Shown here: positions 9,331 to 19,547 of the stretch, piece after piece
How the letters are laid out: each line of letters begins with the position of its first letter
Numbering within the stretch: the stretch's first letter is position 1
Assembly: GCA_963575745.1 (NCBI GenBank)
Contig: CAUYUJ010004560.1
Location: forward strand, 1-64,000
Reading direction: 5' to 3'
DNA length: 64,000 bases
DNA from: Prorocentrum cordatum
Lineage: Eukaryota; Sar; Dinophyceae; Prorocentrales; Prorocentraceae
The notes under the pieces: generated by a model
What the model saw: only the letters and a program-made list of their open reading frames with translations
Database searches by the model: none
What the model was told of the DNA's origin: nothing
Program-made: the position numbers and the translations under genes

Positions 9331-9380
9331 CATAGCAACTCGGAGGTCCGCGCGAATTCTCGGATCGGCGCTCGGAGGAG
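9331..9380. mobile_element. family A element, left-end fragment
   Basis: CATAGCAACTCGGAGGTCCG then CGCGAATTCTCGGATCGGCG matches the left arm of the full copies at 9804 and 57653. No right arm follows. Confidence 0.65.
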
Positions 9381-9803
9381 GATACGGTGCCGTTTTTTGT
9401 ATGCAGGGATTTGGTATTAAAGACGACGATGAGTTCATGCATACATTTTTTCATACATTAATCATGTATTAGAAATTCTACGTTAAAAAAAAACTGTGTA
9501 TTAAAAATTACCCTGTGTCTGGTGAGGATGCAATGGGATCAGCGCGAGAGCAGGACGAGGGCACGCGTGGGAGGAGGGACGCACGAAGTGGAGGCACCGA
9601 ACCGAACCGGGCTCTGGGCAGCCCACCGATCTCCAAACAGAGCCACTACTGGCCATCGCTCGGACGTCCATTCCCTATGTCTTTTTCGATTTCGTGCGTG
9701 GTTTTTTCTCGAAATGATCAAGGAGGCTCCTCGATGGTCCTCACCAAAGGAAAACTGCAAACGTCCGAGCGATGCCAAGACTATCACAGGGGGGACGAAG
9801 AAG
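9381..9803. other. no gene seen
   Basis: An AT-rich patch at 9400-9520 (ATACATTTTTTCATACATTA) followed by ordinary sequence. No feature recognised. Confidence 0.45.
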
Positions 9804-9960
9804 GACATAAACTCACAAACTCGGAGGTCGGATTTCTCGGATCGGCGCTCGACCCCCTTCCCCGGCGCGCGGAGCGCGCCAAAAGCGGCGCCGGAGGCGC
9901 CGCCCGGCCGGCCCCAGCGCCGATCCGCGCGGACCTCCGAGATGTCATGTTTATGTCATC
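9804..9960. mobile_element. inverted-repeat element family A, near-complete copy
   Basis: GGACATAAACTC...ACTCGGAGGTCGGATTTCTC is mirrored by CCGCGCGGACCTCCGAGATG...CATGTTTATGTCA. The inner palindrome GGCGCGCGGAGCGCGCC and GGCGCCGGAGGCGCC are intact. About 157 bp and non-coding. Confidence 0.82.
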
Positions 9961-10240
9961 GCGTTGGCTTTTGACATCGCGTGGAGCCTTGAATCTTGAA
10001 CGATAGGCGGTTTTTCGATCGCCAGATCGTTCCATATTGGCCGATTCTGGACCACTGGCAGCGTTCGACCTTGAACGGCCGTGGCGGGGATGCTACCACG
10101 TCGACACGACGCGAACCTACCTTATGCTTCGAGTGCGCAGATATAGGCAGATTGCTGTACTCGCAGCTCCCCTGAGTGCGTGGGAGATCCTCCAGAAGCC
10201 TCCCCTCCTCAAGACCCCTCTATTCCCCCTCCCCCCCGTG
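9961..10240. other. no gene seen
   Basis: Ordinary sequence between the family A element and the pyrimidine tract; nothing recognised. Confidence 0.4.
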
Positions 10241-10375
10241 CTGCCAATTCTCCTCTTCCTCATCATCCAACTCTCCTGCCTCCTCCTCCTCCGCCTCCTT
10301 TCCCTCCTCCTCCTCCTCCTCCTCCTTCTCCTTTCCCTCCTCCTCCTCCTCCTCCTCCTCCTCCTCCTCCAAGTG
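10241..10375. repeat. (TCC)n polypyrimidine tract
   Basis: TCC triplets with TTCCC interruptions, immediately upstream of LINE 1. Confidence 0.93.
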
Positions 10376-10451
10376 GCTGTATGGGGCTTCAAAGGAGCCC
10401 GCGCCACTTCAGAATTCAGATGAGGAAGGTAGCACACTTCGCAGGCCCGCC

Positions 10452-11462
10452 ATGAATCGGGGCCCAGCGGCGCATCTTGGGCAGGTCAGCGTTGTCATGT
10501 ACAACCCCAACAGCGCTAGCCAGAACCGCACGAAAGACATCCAGGATGAATTGCATACCACTTCGGTCATCACTTTGGTCGGGACACAGGAGAAGGAACG
10601 AGTTTCTCAAGATCTTCGCCAGGAGGCTGGATTCTGGGGCTACTCTGAGGGCTGGAAGTCTGGGGCCCACACCAACAAGTCGTGCGGGATCAGTATTTGG
10701 TTTAATCGTAAGGTTTTTCGTCCATGTCATCTCCGAGGCGCAGCAGTTGCGCCCCGTGGCCTCCAGGGGCGGGTTCTTTGTTGCAAAAGAGAACGGCAAC
10801 ATCTACGTTTCGCGTTCATCTGCCTGTACTTCCCACCCTGCACCATTGAGAAAGCTCAACATATCAAGTATATGCAGTGTTGTGAAAGTATGATTCGTTG
10901 GTTATCCAGGACCCTGGACAGTCTGGCGGGCAGGTGGACCCCAATCATCACAATGGATTTGAATTAAGTGTTTGCGACTGAGGTCGAGGGGGTCATCGGG
11001 TCGTACGCCCTGAGATCGGACGAACGTCCAGCGGCCGCGTTGCTCAGGCCCCTTTCGATCGCACACGAGCTTTGTCTTACTAACACAATGAAGGACGCAG
11101 GCTACACCTTTGTCAGGTACAATGGCGTTGCCAAGACGCTAGACTACATCGCGATGCCTGTAGCGCTCTTCTCTGCTGTGAGGTGGTGCACGACATTCCG
11201 ACGGAGCATGCGCCGACTCCAGCCGCACAGATGGGGGCGAGAATGGGATCATCTTCCCTTGGGAATGGCGCTGGTCACGACAGAGCAGCTCGAGCCTGTG
11301 CTGCAGCGGCCACAGACGACTATCGAGCCCACGGCGGCCAGCGCTCTCTTACAGCGAGGACATCGGCGACGAGAGTTCATCGACACAGTACATGCGACCA
11401 TCATGGAGAAGGCGGCGTGGCTCGGCGCGCAGACGGGCTACAACAAAGCGGGCTCCTCATAG
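10452..11462 (+). pseudogene. LINE 1 endonuclease-like region
   Basis: From ATG at 10452 the frame reads MNRGPAAHLGQVSVVMYNPN, then ITLVGTQEKERVSQ, CGISIWFNRKVF, LYFPP and WTPIITMDLN. It matches the order of endonuclease/exonuclease/phosphatase domains in LINEs: an N-terminal Asn strand, a Gln-Glu strand and a final strand with D.N. The asparagine of TMDLN is followed directly by TAA where a residue is expected; the same frame resumes VFATEVEGVIGS and continues to TAG at 11460. With one nonsense codon and no intact C-terminal His motif seen, the nuclease is unlikely to be active as it stands. Confidence 0.72.
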
Positions 11463-11463
11463 A

Positions 11464-12868
11464 CGCGCTGACGGCAGGAGCAGAGGCCACGTGCACCACC
11501 AGTACTATGCCGCTGAACTCCGCCGGCTGCTACGACAGCGTCGCCACCTCCGCGAGCGTCTCGCATGGGCCTACAGCATCGACGACGACGATGAGCAGCT
11601 CACCATCACGGTGCGCATCATCACGATCAGCAGGTGGCTACGACGGCACAAGCAGCAGCACTGGCAAACGGTCCAGGAGGACAGGGTGGCGGCTTTCAAC
11701 GAGGCAGGAGGTAACAAGGACTACCACGAGGTGCACCGCCTAGCCCGCCTCATTGCCGCCAGAGGCCGAAGCCCAAGAAAGAGAAACTGCCGACAACTCA
11801 CGACCAATGGCACAGTCACGGAACGGACGGATCGAATGCAACTACCAGGAGGCCAGAGCGGCGCTTCGGCACTTCCCCTCTTAGCGGATCACATGATCGA
11901 CCTACTCGTCAGATTACTAGCAAGCTACCAGGACGTCGACAACGACGCAATAGCAGAGGACATGGAGGCATTCAAGGCTGAGGTGCGGCGCCTCCGACTT
12001 TGGCGTGCAGCTCCCCACGCCAGCATCGGAGCCGAGTTCCTCAGGGCCGCCATGTTCCCCAACTGGGTCAACAAGCAGAGAGAGAAAACGTCCCATGGCA
12101 TCAACTACGAGAATACGGAGATGATCACCGCGGGCCCTGTCTACGTCGTCCTCTTCTGCCTCCTCAAAGGCATCAGGGAGAGCAACAAACTGCCGTACGC
12201 GTGGATTTGCTCCGACGCCTGCAAGATCGGCGAGGGCAACAACAAGGAGGGCGTCGACGGCGAAAGGCTCATCATGCTAGTTAGCACGGTGGCGAAGGCG
12301 TACTACAGGAGCTTACTGACTAGAGGGCTCTCCCCGACAGTGGAGCCATGGGTATATGGATGCCTTCCAGGACGACGGCGCGAAGCAGCGGTGGTAGTCC
12401 AGCAGGCCTTTTCGTGGCGGAAGCATTTCAATGGCGAGTCCCACGTTCAGCGGCTTCCTGACGCCGCCAACGCCTTCTACAGCATCGACCACGAGAGCCT
12501 CTGTCAGGAGGTGGAGTACATTTTCAGGGAGGAGGACTGGGCGATCATGAAGTTCAGAGTGCAGCTCGCGAGCCTGATGCTCCCAAGGGAAACGGCCAAC
12601 ACAGTCTTGCTGCTCCAGCAAGGATGTCTGCCAGGAGACCCAGCCATAGTACGGCTTTTTGTGGGGGCCAACTTACGCCAGAAGGGAATGGGGTCGACCA
12701 CTGTGGACAACTACAAACACAACAGTTTCAGATGCCCATGGAACCACAAGTGGATACAGGCGGCCTTGTGGACGACGCTGCAGACAATTTCGACGTCCCG
12801 ACCAACACCACTTCGGCCATCCTCGAAGCGGGCAGGCACCAGAACAGCATCATCACGGATAGGATGAA
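11464..12868 (+). pseudogene. LINE 1 reverse transcriptase region
   Basis: The frame changes near 11465. It then reads a basic linker (YYAAELRRLLRQRRHLRERL), a long central part, RLIMLVSTVAKAYYRSLL, and the palm: DAANAFYSIDH (motif A, usual form D..NAF), CLPGDPAIVRLFV (motif B, usual GD) and, after a second frame change near 12700-12750, GGLVDDAADNFDV (motif C, Asp-Asp at about 12777). Motif order and spacing fit a LINE reverse transcriptase of the type common in dinoflagellates. The Asp pair of motif C is preserved, but two frame changes break the ORF. Some breaks could be sequencing errors. Confidence 0.75.
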
Positions 12869-13065
12869 TGATGATTATGATGATTATGATGGTTGGATGG
12901 TGATGAGGATGATAATGACAAGTTTGATGATGATGCTGCTGATAATGAGGATGCTGATGGTGACGCTGACGCTGATGCTGGCTGATGATGGTGATGGTGG
13001 TGGTGATGATGATGGTGATGATGCCGATGGTGTGATTGTGGTGATGATGGTGATGATCGGGTGCT
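12868..13065. repeat. degenerate (TGATGA)n microsatellite
   Basis: GATGAT, GATGGT and GACGCTGAT variants form a continuous low-complexity tract at the 3' end of LINE 1. It may have grown from the element's tail. Confidence 0.88.
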
Positions 13066-13097
13066 GAGTTCGAGGAAACAGGAGCGGTGCTGCACGT

Positions 13098-13170
13098 GGT
13101 GGTGGTGGTGGTGGTGGTGGTGAGGAGGAGGAGGAGGAGGAGGAGGTGGAGGAGGAGGAGGAGGAGGAGA
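13098..13170. repeat. (GGT)n then (GGA)n tract
   Basis: Nine or so GGT triplets pass into GGA triplets. It lies just inside the intron that follows the 13224-13309 kinase exon. Confidence 0.9.
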
Positions 13171-13223
13171 AGGCGAAGGATGCGTCCCGCGCGGCCCCCC
13201 TCGCGGATCCCTGGGACGCCCGC

Positions 13224-13309
13224 CTGTCCATCCGGTCGTGGCCCAGGTACGAGACGATGTGCGGGTGCGTCAGGTCCCGCATCATCTCGATCTCGTTCAG
13301 GAGGGCGCG
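13224..13309 (-). CDS. protein kinase exon, helix C end to strand 4 (MAP3K-like)
   Basis: The 86-base exon encodes RALLNEIEMMRDLTHPHIVS followed by YLGHDRMD and AG of a split codon. This is the classic kinase stretch from the helix C end to strand 4 (NEI.(M/L)M..L.HP.IV.YLGH), closest in form to MAP3K/STE11 kinases. The glutamate pairing with the VAIK lysine would lie in or just before this exon. The acceptor is GCCAG before CGCGCC and the donor is ACAG followed by GCGGGC (a GC donor). The leftover AG pairs with C at 8438. Entry is phase 0, but 29283 (ending AVKQ, phase 0) cannot join directly because roughly 10-20 residues of helix C would be missing, so another small exon is expected between. 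Confidence 0.75.
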
Positions 13310-14507
13310 CTGGCGAGGCCGCGCGCGCTGGCGAGGCGTGCGGGCCCTAGATCACCGACGGCACGATGCGCTCGATCCTGGGCATCTTTCCTCGATCTTG
13401 ACCTGCAGACTGCCCGCTGTCGGCCCCGGAGCAAAAACGGATCCGGGGCCAAAACCTGTGACTGGGGAAGTGGTCGGGACCTCTGGGGCGCGGCTGGGAA
13501 GGCTCGGGAAGAAAGATGGGTCCTCCGCCGTTGTCGCCGTTATCGGGCCCCGGGGGCCCTCCGCGGGCACGGGGGCCGCCAGAAAACGGCTCGGGAGGAG
13601 CTGGGGGTCCCAGGACACTGCGGTGACAGACCGCGCGGTGACCTCGAAATCCCTCTCCAGGGACCTCGCCGCACGCTGCGTGCCCGCACCGTCCCGTGAT
13701 CCTGGAGGCCCCGGTCGCCCGAGACGTCCTCGGCCTCGGAGAACGGCCCGAGTCCCGCAACCGCGCGGAGACCCCGAGTCCCCACGGGCTCACCACACGG
13801 TGTGGTCACCGAACCGTCTGGGGGCCCCCTGCATGGGGGGCGGGTCCGGCCGGGGGAGCGCTCGCGGGGTCCACGGGGCCGCTCTCCCGGGGGCGGGGAG
13901 GGGGGGAGGCCCGCTCTCGTGTCGGGCCGGTGCGGAGGCCCCGTGCGGGGCTGGCTGGAGCATCCGAGGGACCGGGGGAGGGGGCGGAGGAGCGAATCGC
14001 AGGCAAGATCTGCCCCCCCCCCCCCCCCTTTTCTCACCTGTCTCGGCCTACCGAGGGCGGCTCCCCCACCTCCCCGTCGAAACGCCTCTGGTCGGCGAGG
14101 CGCTTTGGCCTGCTGCCTGGGGCCGTTGCTGCCAGGCTGCAGGCCTGCGCCGACGAGAGGGGTAGGAGAGCGGGGGCGGGCGGTGGAGGGCTGGGCAGGG
14201 AGGGCAGGGAGGCGCGAGGGGGGAAAGGGCGTGGGAGAGGGCTCGCTGAGAGGGGGGCCCGAGAGCAGAGAGCGGCGAGCAGGGGCAAAGGAGACTGGAG
14301 AGGGAGATGAGGCGAGAGGGAGAGAAACGGGGGGGATCTGGGAAGCGATGTCGGCGAGGCTCAAGCCGGCATGACTGTGCGACTTAACTGTGCAGAGAGG
14401 GGTCAGGGCTGGCAGTACGTCAGAACGAGGGGGCCGATCTGTCTCACACTGTCCCTGGGCGCGTGGCTGAAGGGGGCATTCCACGATGCGGATGTGGAAA
14501 TAACAAC
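13310..14507. other. GC-rich kinase intron with a dispersed repeat (family E)
   Basis: 13590-13800 shares words with 40900-41070: GACCGCGCGGTGACCTCGA, GCCCGAGACGTCCTCGG and a (C)AAC/AACCGCGCGG end. There is a C-run at 14016-14030. Long open frames on both strands overlap and none resembles a protein I know. Confidence 0.45.
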
Positions 14508-14630
14508 TGCATAAACGTAACCTTTCAAAGATCCTGGCGCGCCGAGCGCGCTAAGAGCGGGGCCGCTGAGGCGTCCAGCGCAGATCTAAGAAATCTGCGA
14601 GGAGCTCCGAAGGTTCATGCTTGCAAGGTT
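14508..14630. mobile_element. family A element, diverged copy
   Basis: Left TGCATAAACGTAACC, centre TGGCGCGCCGAGCGCGC, right AAATCTGCGAGGAGCTCCGA. It keeps the family layout with many substitutions. Confidence 0.55.
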
Positions 14631-15429
14631 TTCTTATTCCAGGATTGTCTCCTTGAATTCTTGCGAATGAAAAGAACTGGCTGTTGATACCCATCACTGG
14701 TGCGCATTGCTTCTTCGTCTTCTCCTTAGTCGAGCTGCTTCCCTCGACGCTCGAACTTGGAATTTCATCAAGCATGGGCTCGAGGGCTAAACTGCGTTGT
14801 TGTGACCCCCGCTAAACATCGACGGCTCTGGCTTGATACCCCCGTTCACAGATTACACAAGAAACGCGCTCTCGCATGTATGATCAGTCCTCACGAATTC
14901 CCCCAAGAGAGTGCTTGCACTGAGGCATGCTTACTACTTATTCCTCTAACTAGTTGAATGGAGCGGGCGGACACTGAATGTCCGATGCCAGCGGCCTCTG
15001 CAGGACACTCGATGGCAGAAATCGCATCACCAGGATCACCAGGAGGATGAGGACGACGACGAGGAGTCTGCACCAGCCAGCGTTCAGAAGGGGTTATATC
15101 AGTATGTGCAGGCGGTCAGTGATCTGAGATGGCAGGTGGGGCCTCGAACTTGCAGTCCTTCTCGTCCATCTTGTTGATGGGGACCTGCCGTGGAGAGGCG
15201 GGAGCTGGAGGACGAGGAAGACCACGAGGAGCAGGATTTGTAGAGACGGGGGGGGGGGCGGGCAGGGCGTGAGCGAGTGAGGGAAGGACGGGTGGGTGAC
15301 CAGAAGCGGGCTATGCAGGGCGAGGGCGAGCAGGGAACAGAGAGCGAGAAAGATAGACATGTATACATATATATATATATATATACATAGAAATACACAC
15401 ACACACATATTCTACTTAAATTCGCAATA
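14631..15429. other. no gene seen; short TA/CA microsatellites
   Basis: 15363-15410 is (TA)n passing into (CA)n. The rest is ordinary sequence with no recognised exon. Confidence 0.45.
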
Positions 15430-16080
15430 CCCAGGACTCCCCCCCCGAAATCGGACCCCCCCGGATCCCGGACCCCTGGGACCCTTTGGACCCCCCAGAT
15501 CCGTGGCCCCTGGGACCCCCTGGACACCCCTGCAGGAGGCCCCCCAGGCGTTTCAGAGCTCCCGGAAGCCCTTGCTGGGCCTAGGCAACGGGCACAAATC
15601 AGTCAGGAGAGCGGCCGAACGCCCCCCTCGAGGGCCCCAAGAGGCCCCAGACACCCACCAGACGCCCGAAGACGACCCGAAGAAGACCCCCAAGAGGCTT
15701 CCAAAACGTAGAAAAAACATTGATTTCCGAAGGTTTTGGCATGATGTTGGGAATGTCGTGTTCTTCAGTCTTTTGGGGGACCGCCTGGGAGGCTCGAAAA
15801 TCGCCCCAGGACCATCCGAAAGGGTTGCAGGCAGTCCAAGAGAGCCCCAAGACGGCACAACAGAACAGGGTTCCAAGATGGCCTAAGAGAGCCTCATGAC
15901 GGCCCAAGATGGTCCCAAGACACCGTCCGAATCATTCCAGATCGAGACCCGGTCGTTCAGGGAGACCGCGGTTGGAGGCAGGGTGGCCCGAGGAAGCCGC
16001 CTGAGGCTTCCAGAAGACGCCCAGGAAGCCTCCAGAAGGCCTGAAGAATGTCTGAAAACCTCAATGAGGAGCCTCCACTA
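15430..16080. repeat. GGCCCAAGA-rich degenerate repeat (family F), copy 1
   Basis: Short degenerate units around CCAAGA, GGCCC and CCAGAC recur every 9-12 bp. They flank a less repetitive core (15705-15790) with AAACATTGATTTCCGAAGG and TTTTGGCATGATG. The same core-in-repeat layout occurs at 17260-17730 and 47200-48400. Frames full of WG.LG.SW on the minus strand are artefacts of the repeat. Confidence 0.7.
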
Positions 16081-16299
16081 AAAGAGCTGAGGAGGATGGG
16101 GAAGAATTCGCAGGGTAGGGCGAGCATGAGGAACCAAACATATGGAGGAAGGATAACGAATAACATTATCACAACGGCGATGCCTGAAAAGGCAACACAG
16201 ATTTATCATTCAATTGTCAGTTTGACCTTCCTGCCATTCCGCCTGCATGCTAAACTGCAAGGACCAAGGTGCATGGTGCGAAGCGCCAGTGCAGTATTG

Positions 16300-16330
<31 letters not shown>

Positions 16331-16374
16331 TGATGTTTCCACCACGAAAGGAACATGCACTTTCCACACATACA
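16081..16374. other. no gene; CA/TA microsatellite
   Basis: 16302-16331 is a (CA)n-(TA)n run. Nothing coding is recognised. Confidence 0.5.
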
Positions 16375-16904
16375 GATATAGAGAGATAGAGAGAGAGAGA
16401 GAGCGAGAGAGAGTCAGGGAGCGAGAGAGAAAGGGGGGAGAGAGAAACAAGAAAGAGAGAGAGAGAGAGAGAGATAGAGAAGCCGAACGACAACCACACA
16501 CAATAAACAACCCACGGAAAGGATATATAACCATACTTACACAATATATAAGGACATGGAGAGAAAGATAAATAAACATACAAAGCAAACTATACCTATA
16601 TATTTATATAGCGAGAGAGAAAGAGAGAGAGAGAGAGAAACACATATATAGAAAGAGAAACAGAGAGTGAGACAAGGAGAAAGCGATACAGAGAAATACA
16701 TAGAGAGGGAAACAGAGACACAGAGAGAGAGAGAGAGAGCGAATGAGAGAGAGAGAGAGAGAGAGATAAAGAGAAACATAGAACGAGAGAGAGAGAGAGA
16801 GAGAGCGACGGAGCGAGAGAGAGAGGGAGAGAGAGACAGACAGACAGAGAGAGAGAGAGAGAGACATAAACAGAGATCGAGAGAGAGAGAGAGAGAGAGA
16901 AGGA
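16375..16904. repeat. (GA)n-rich tract
   Basis: 530 bp dominated by GAGA with ACAT/ATATA interruptions. Arg-Glu and Leu-Ser frames are artefacts. Confidence 0.95.
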
Positions 16905-16954
16905 TATCCGCCGACCCTGTCGGCGTGTGGAAGATGCTTTTCCGTTCGTCGTGA

Positions 16955-16998
<44 letters not shown>

Positions 16999-17008
16999 GC
17001 TCTTCCGT

Positions 17009-17043
<35 letters not shown>

Positions 17044-17797
17044 CTCCCCTCAGGCGCGCCAGCCAAAGCGAAACCAAAGCGAAATCGAGCAACGTCGTAG
17101 CTGAGTCGAAGGCAAAGCGAAATTGAGCAACGTCGTAGCTGAGTCGAAGGGAAGCCCCTTCCCTTTGATCCCTTCCCCGCCGGGGGGGGGGTCCCGGGGG
17201 GGGTCCCGGGGGGGGGGGGGGGGGCAGATACGCATCCCCCCCGGGATGTCCCGGGACCTAGAAAAGCCCCCAGACTGGCCAAGAGTGCCCCAAGAGGCTT
17301 CCAAGACGGCTCCAGAGGGCCCCGAATCGCCGAACCATCGGTCGAAGACGCCAAAGTAGCCTCCAGACGGCCCAAGAGATTGCCAAGACGCTCCAAGAAG
17401 TCTCCAAGAGAACTCTCAAGAGGGCACGAAGAGGGAAAAATCAATGATTTCCTTAAAAGTTTTTGACAGATTTTGGCGTTCTCGCCGCTTCAACTTGCCG
17501 ACGCTCCAAGACGGCCCCAGATGCCCCCAAGATTGCCCCAAGATAGCCCAAGAGGCCTCAAGAGAGCCCCAAAATGACCCAAGAGAGCCTCAAGACCGCC
17601 CAAGATGCCTCCAAGATGGCCCCAGAGGCTCCCCAAACGGCTCCAACAGGGTGCCCAGACGGGGGGCCCGACGAGCCCCAACACGACCCCTCCCCACACG
17701 AGACCCAAAGATACCCCCAAGAGGCCCCCCCCGCCACATCAGAGAACGCATGGGTCGCCCTCCAGGGTCGGCGGCACCGGCCGTAAGGCCTTCGCAA
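16905..17797. mobile_element. candidate element bounded by hairpin motifs A and B, containing family F copy 2
   Basis: It starts with motif A (ATCCGCCGACCCTGTCGGCG, a hairpin) and ends with motif B (GTCGGCGGCACCGGCCGTAA then GGCCTTCGCAAT, a hairpin). The first 12 bases CCGCCGACCCTG of A are the exact reverse complement of CAGGGTCGGCGG in B. Inside are (GTC)n at 16950-17040, a 38 bp tandem pair (17075-17150, GAGCAACGTCGTAGCTGAG), G-runs at 17180-17225, and family F repeats with the core AAATCAATGATTTCC. A and B also occur apart elsewhere. Confidence 0.45.
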
Positions 17798-17798
17798 T

Positions 17799-17890
17799 AG
17801 AAAGAGAGAGAGAGAGAGAGAGAAAAAAACAAAAAACATATAACGGGGAATAGAGACAGAGACAGCGAGAGAGAGAGAGAGAGAGAGCGG
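17799..17890. repeat. (GA)n tract
   Basis: Two GAGA runs separated by AAAAAACAAAAAAC and ATAACGGGG. Confidence 0.93.
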
Positions 17891-17897
17891 GATACAT

Positions 17898-17909
17898 ATT
17901 TTGGCTCAA
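17898..17909 (+). other. possible relict of the dinoflagellate spliced leader
   Basis: ATTTTGGCTCAA is identical to 12 bases near the 3' end of the 22-nt dinoflagellate trans-spliced leader (...GCCATTTTGGCTCAAG). The bases before it (GATACAT) match the leader only partly. Relict leaders mark genes that were reinserted from mRNA. The following plus-strand sequence is open for over 200 codons but unrecognised. A chance match is possible. Confidence 0.35.
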
Positions 17910-18611
17910 ACGATCGCACGGCCTCACCTCGTGGTCCCCGTCTTTCGTGGCCGGTGCGCCCTCGGGCTGCCGAGGCCTAGCGCGGCTTCCTCGACGCACG
18001 GCGCCTCCCTTGCAGAGGCCCCTCTGCGGGCCGTGGTGCTCGCGCGTGCCCCGCGGCGCACCGTCGCCGCCGTCGCCCGCTCGTCGACATCCGCCGCCCT
18101 GTTTGCGGGCGCGGAGGTCGCTGAGCCGCCGCCGACGGCTGTGGTGCGCCCGCTTCCGGTGCACCTGGAGGACACGCTGCCGGCGCGGCCGTTGCTGCCG
18201 CGGCGCGCGTGGAGGGGCTGCGCCGCCGCCCGCGGCGCGGCAACGCGAAGCTGCGGAGGCGTTTCCCGCCGCGGCGGACGCCGGCGCCGGAACGGCCGCG
18301 GGGGGCACCGGCTTGGTGCTCGCGCTCGAGCGCGTGGCGATGACTGCTGGGTTTGCCGAGGTCGAGGACGGCGAGTGGGCCGACGCTGCACCCGCTGCGG
18401 CGGAGGGTGGCGGCGGCGCTGCGGCCGGAGGGAGGCGCTCGGGACCGGCGCCCGCGTGCGGCTCGGGAGCGTGGAGTCCCGATGCCGCGGTGGGCGGCGG
18501 CGCGGCTGCTGCTGGATGGGCGCAGTCAGGCCTGGCGCTCGCGCGCGGCTGGGAGGCGGCGAAGCCCGACGCCTCTGGACGCTTCTGGACGCCCGCGTGG
18601 CCCGTGGCCTC
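17910..18611. other. GC-rich block with open frames on both strands, no assigned gene
   Basis: All six frames are largely open because of the high GC content. The plus frame has GGTGLVLALERVAMTAGFAE and PVHLEDTLPARPLLPRRAWR, which look protein-like, but no family was recognised. If the leader relict at 17898 is real this could be a retroposed coding sequence. Confidence 0.3.
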
Positions 18612-18742
18612 AAGTCGGGCATGTCCCCCTACAGGCGGATTTTGGATGGATCACGGCAAATACCTTAAAAAATACTTAGTAATCCCCAGACTGTTTAAAA
18701 CTATGTTTACATATTTGTCCTGTATAGGGACATGCCCGACTT
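18612..18742. mobile_element. inverted-repeat element family B, complete copy
   Basis: AAGTCGGGCATGTCCCCCTA (18612) is mirrored by TATAGGGACATGCCCGACTT (ends 18742), with 22 of 24 bases matched. The AT-rich 83 bp interior contrasts with GC-rich flanks. Copies occur at 34279-34445 (complete) and 58046-58070 (one end). Non-coding, 131 bp. Confidence 0.85.
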
Positions 18743-19547
18743 AACCGTAGCCTTGTGCGGGTCCTGGCCTGCAGCGTTCGGCTCGGGGTCGCCGTCGACG
18801 ACTGCGGGGCGCTCGTCGCGGCGGCCGAGGCGGCGCCGCTCCCCGCGGAGGAGCGCGCCGAGCTGCGGCGGGCCGCCCCGCGCGCGATCTGCGCAACGCA
18901 AACGAGCCGGGGCAGCTGGCGGCCCCTCCGAGTGGCGGAGCGGTTTTGGAAGGCTACGGCGTGCTGCCGGTTCCCCGTTGGAACGGGCGTCCTCGTCGTC
19001 CTTTCGGTCGGGGGGTCCTGGGCCCCTCAGGTGGAGCTCGGGCCCCCCGCGCGGCAGCGCGGGGCGCGGGGGGCGCCCCGCTGTGCGCGGCCCGGACAAA
19101 GCGCGCCGCCCCTCGGTTCGCGCCGTCGGGCGGCGCACAAGGAGAGAAAGAGAGAGAGAGAGAGAGGGAGACAAAAAGAGAGCTATAGAACGAGAGAAAC
19201 AGAGAGAGCACACACATCATCGCAACAGTTCGGACACGTGTGTCCGAGCCCGGCGGGTGCAAGCGTTGCCTGGGCCAACCTCTGCTGACGGGAGGTGCCG
19301 TATGTATGGGTGGCAGGAGTGGCCGATTCCCCCCTGGCGCTGTCCGACAATAGGACACTGGCTGAAAACAGGAAGGGCGTGACGATGAGGGCGTAGAAAG
19401 CCCCCCTCGGGGCCCCGGGAAATGAAGTCGCCGCGTTAGGACATCCCCCCCGCGACGGCCCAGCGCCTGGTCTGCGGAACCAGTTGCCAGGAGATCGCGC
19501 AGTGCGCAGCAAGAAAGGGCAGAAACAGGTACAAGCGGTCCCGCGCA
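18743..19547. other. GC-rich block, ambiguous coding potential
   Basis: A plus-strand segment at about 18770-18895 reads RLGVAVDDCGALVAAAEAAP after a CTGCAG acceptor-like site and could be an exon. (GA)n lies at 19140-19212. A minus-strand frame of 410 codons (20186-18954) crosses this whole area but passes through the GA repeat and resembles nothing known. Confidence 0.3.

Larger units (their letters stand above)
10441..12868 (+). mobile_element. LINE-type non-LTR retrotransposon 1, decayed
   Basis: The plus-strand element has an endonuclease-like N-terminal part followed by a reverse transcriptase. It is broken by one in-frame stop (10965-10967) and at least two frame changes (about 11460-11490 and 12690-12750). 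The 3' end runs into a TGATGA microsatellite at 12868; no poly(A) tail or target-site duplication was identified. It lies antisense inside the 8439-13223 intron of the kinase gene. Confidence 0.82.

Noticed and set aside
16375-16904. Arg-Glu repeat protein
   Set aside because: A translation of (GA)n; also at 22610-22965.
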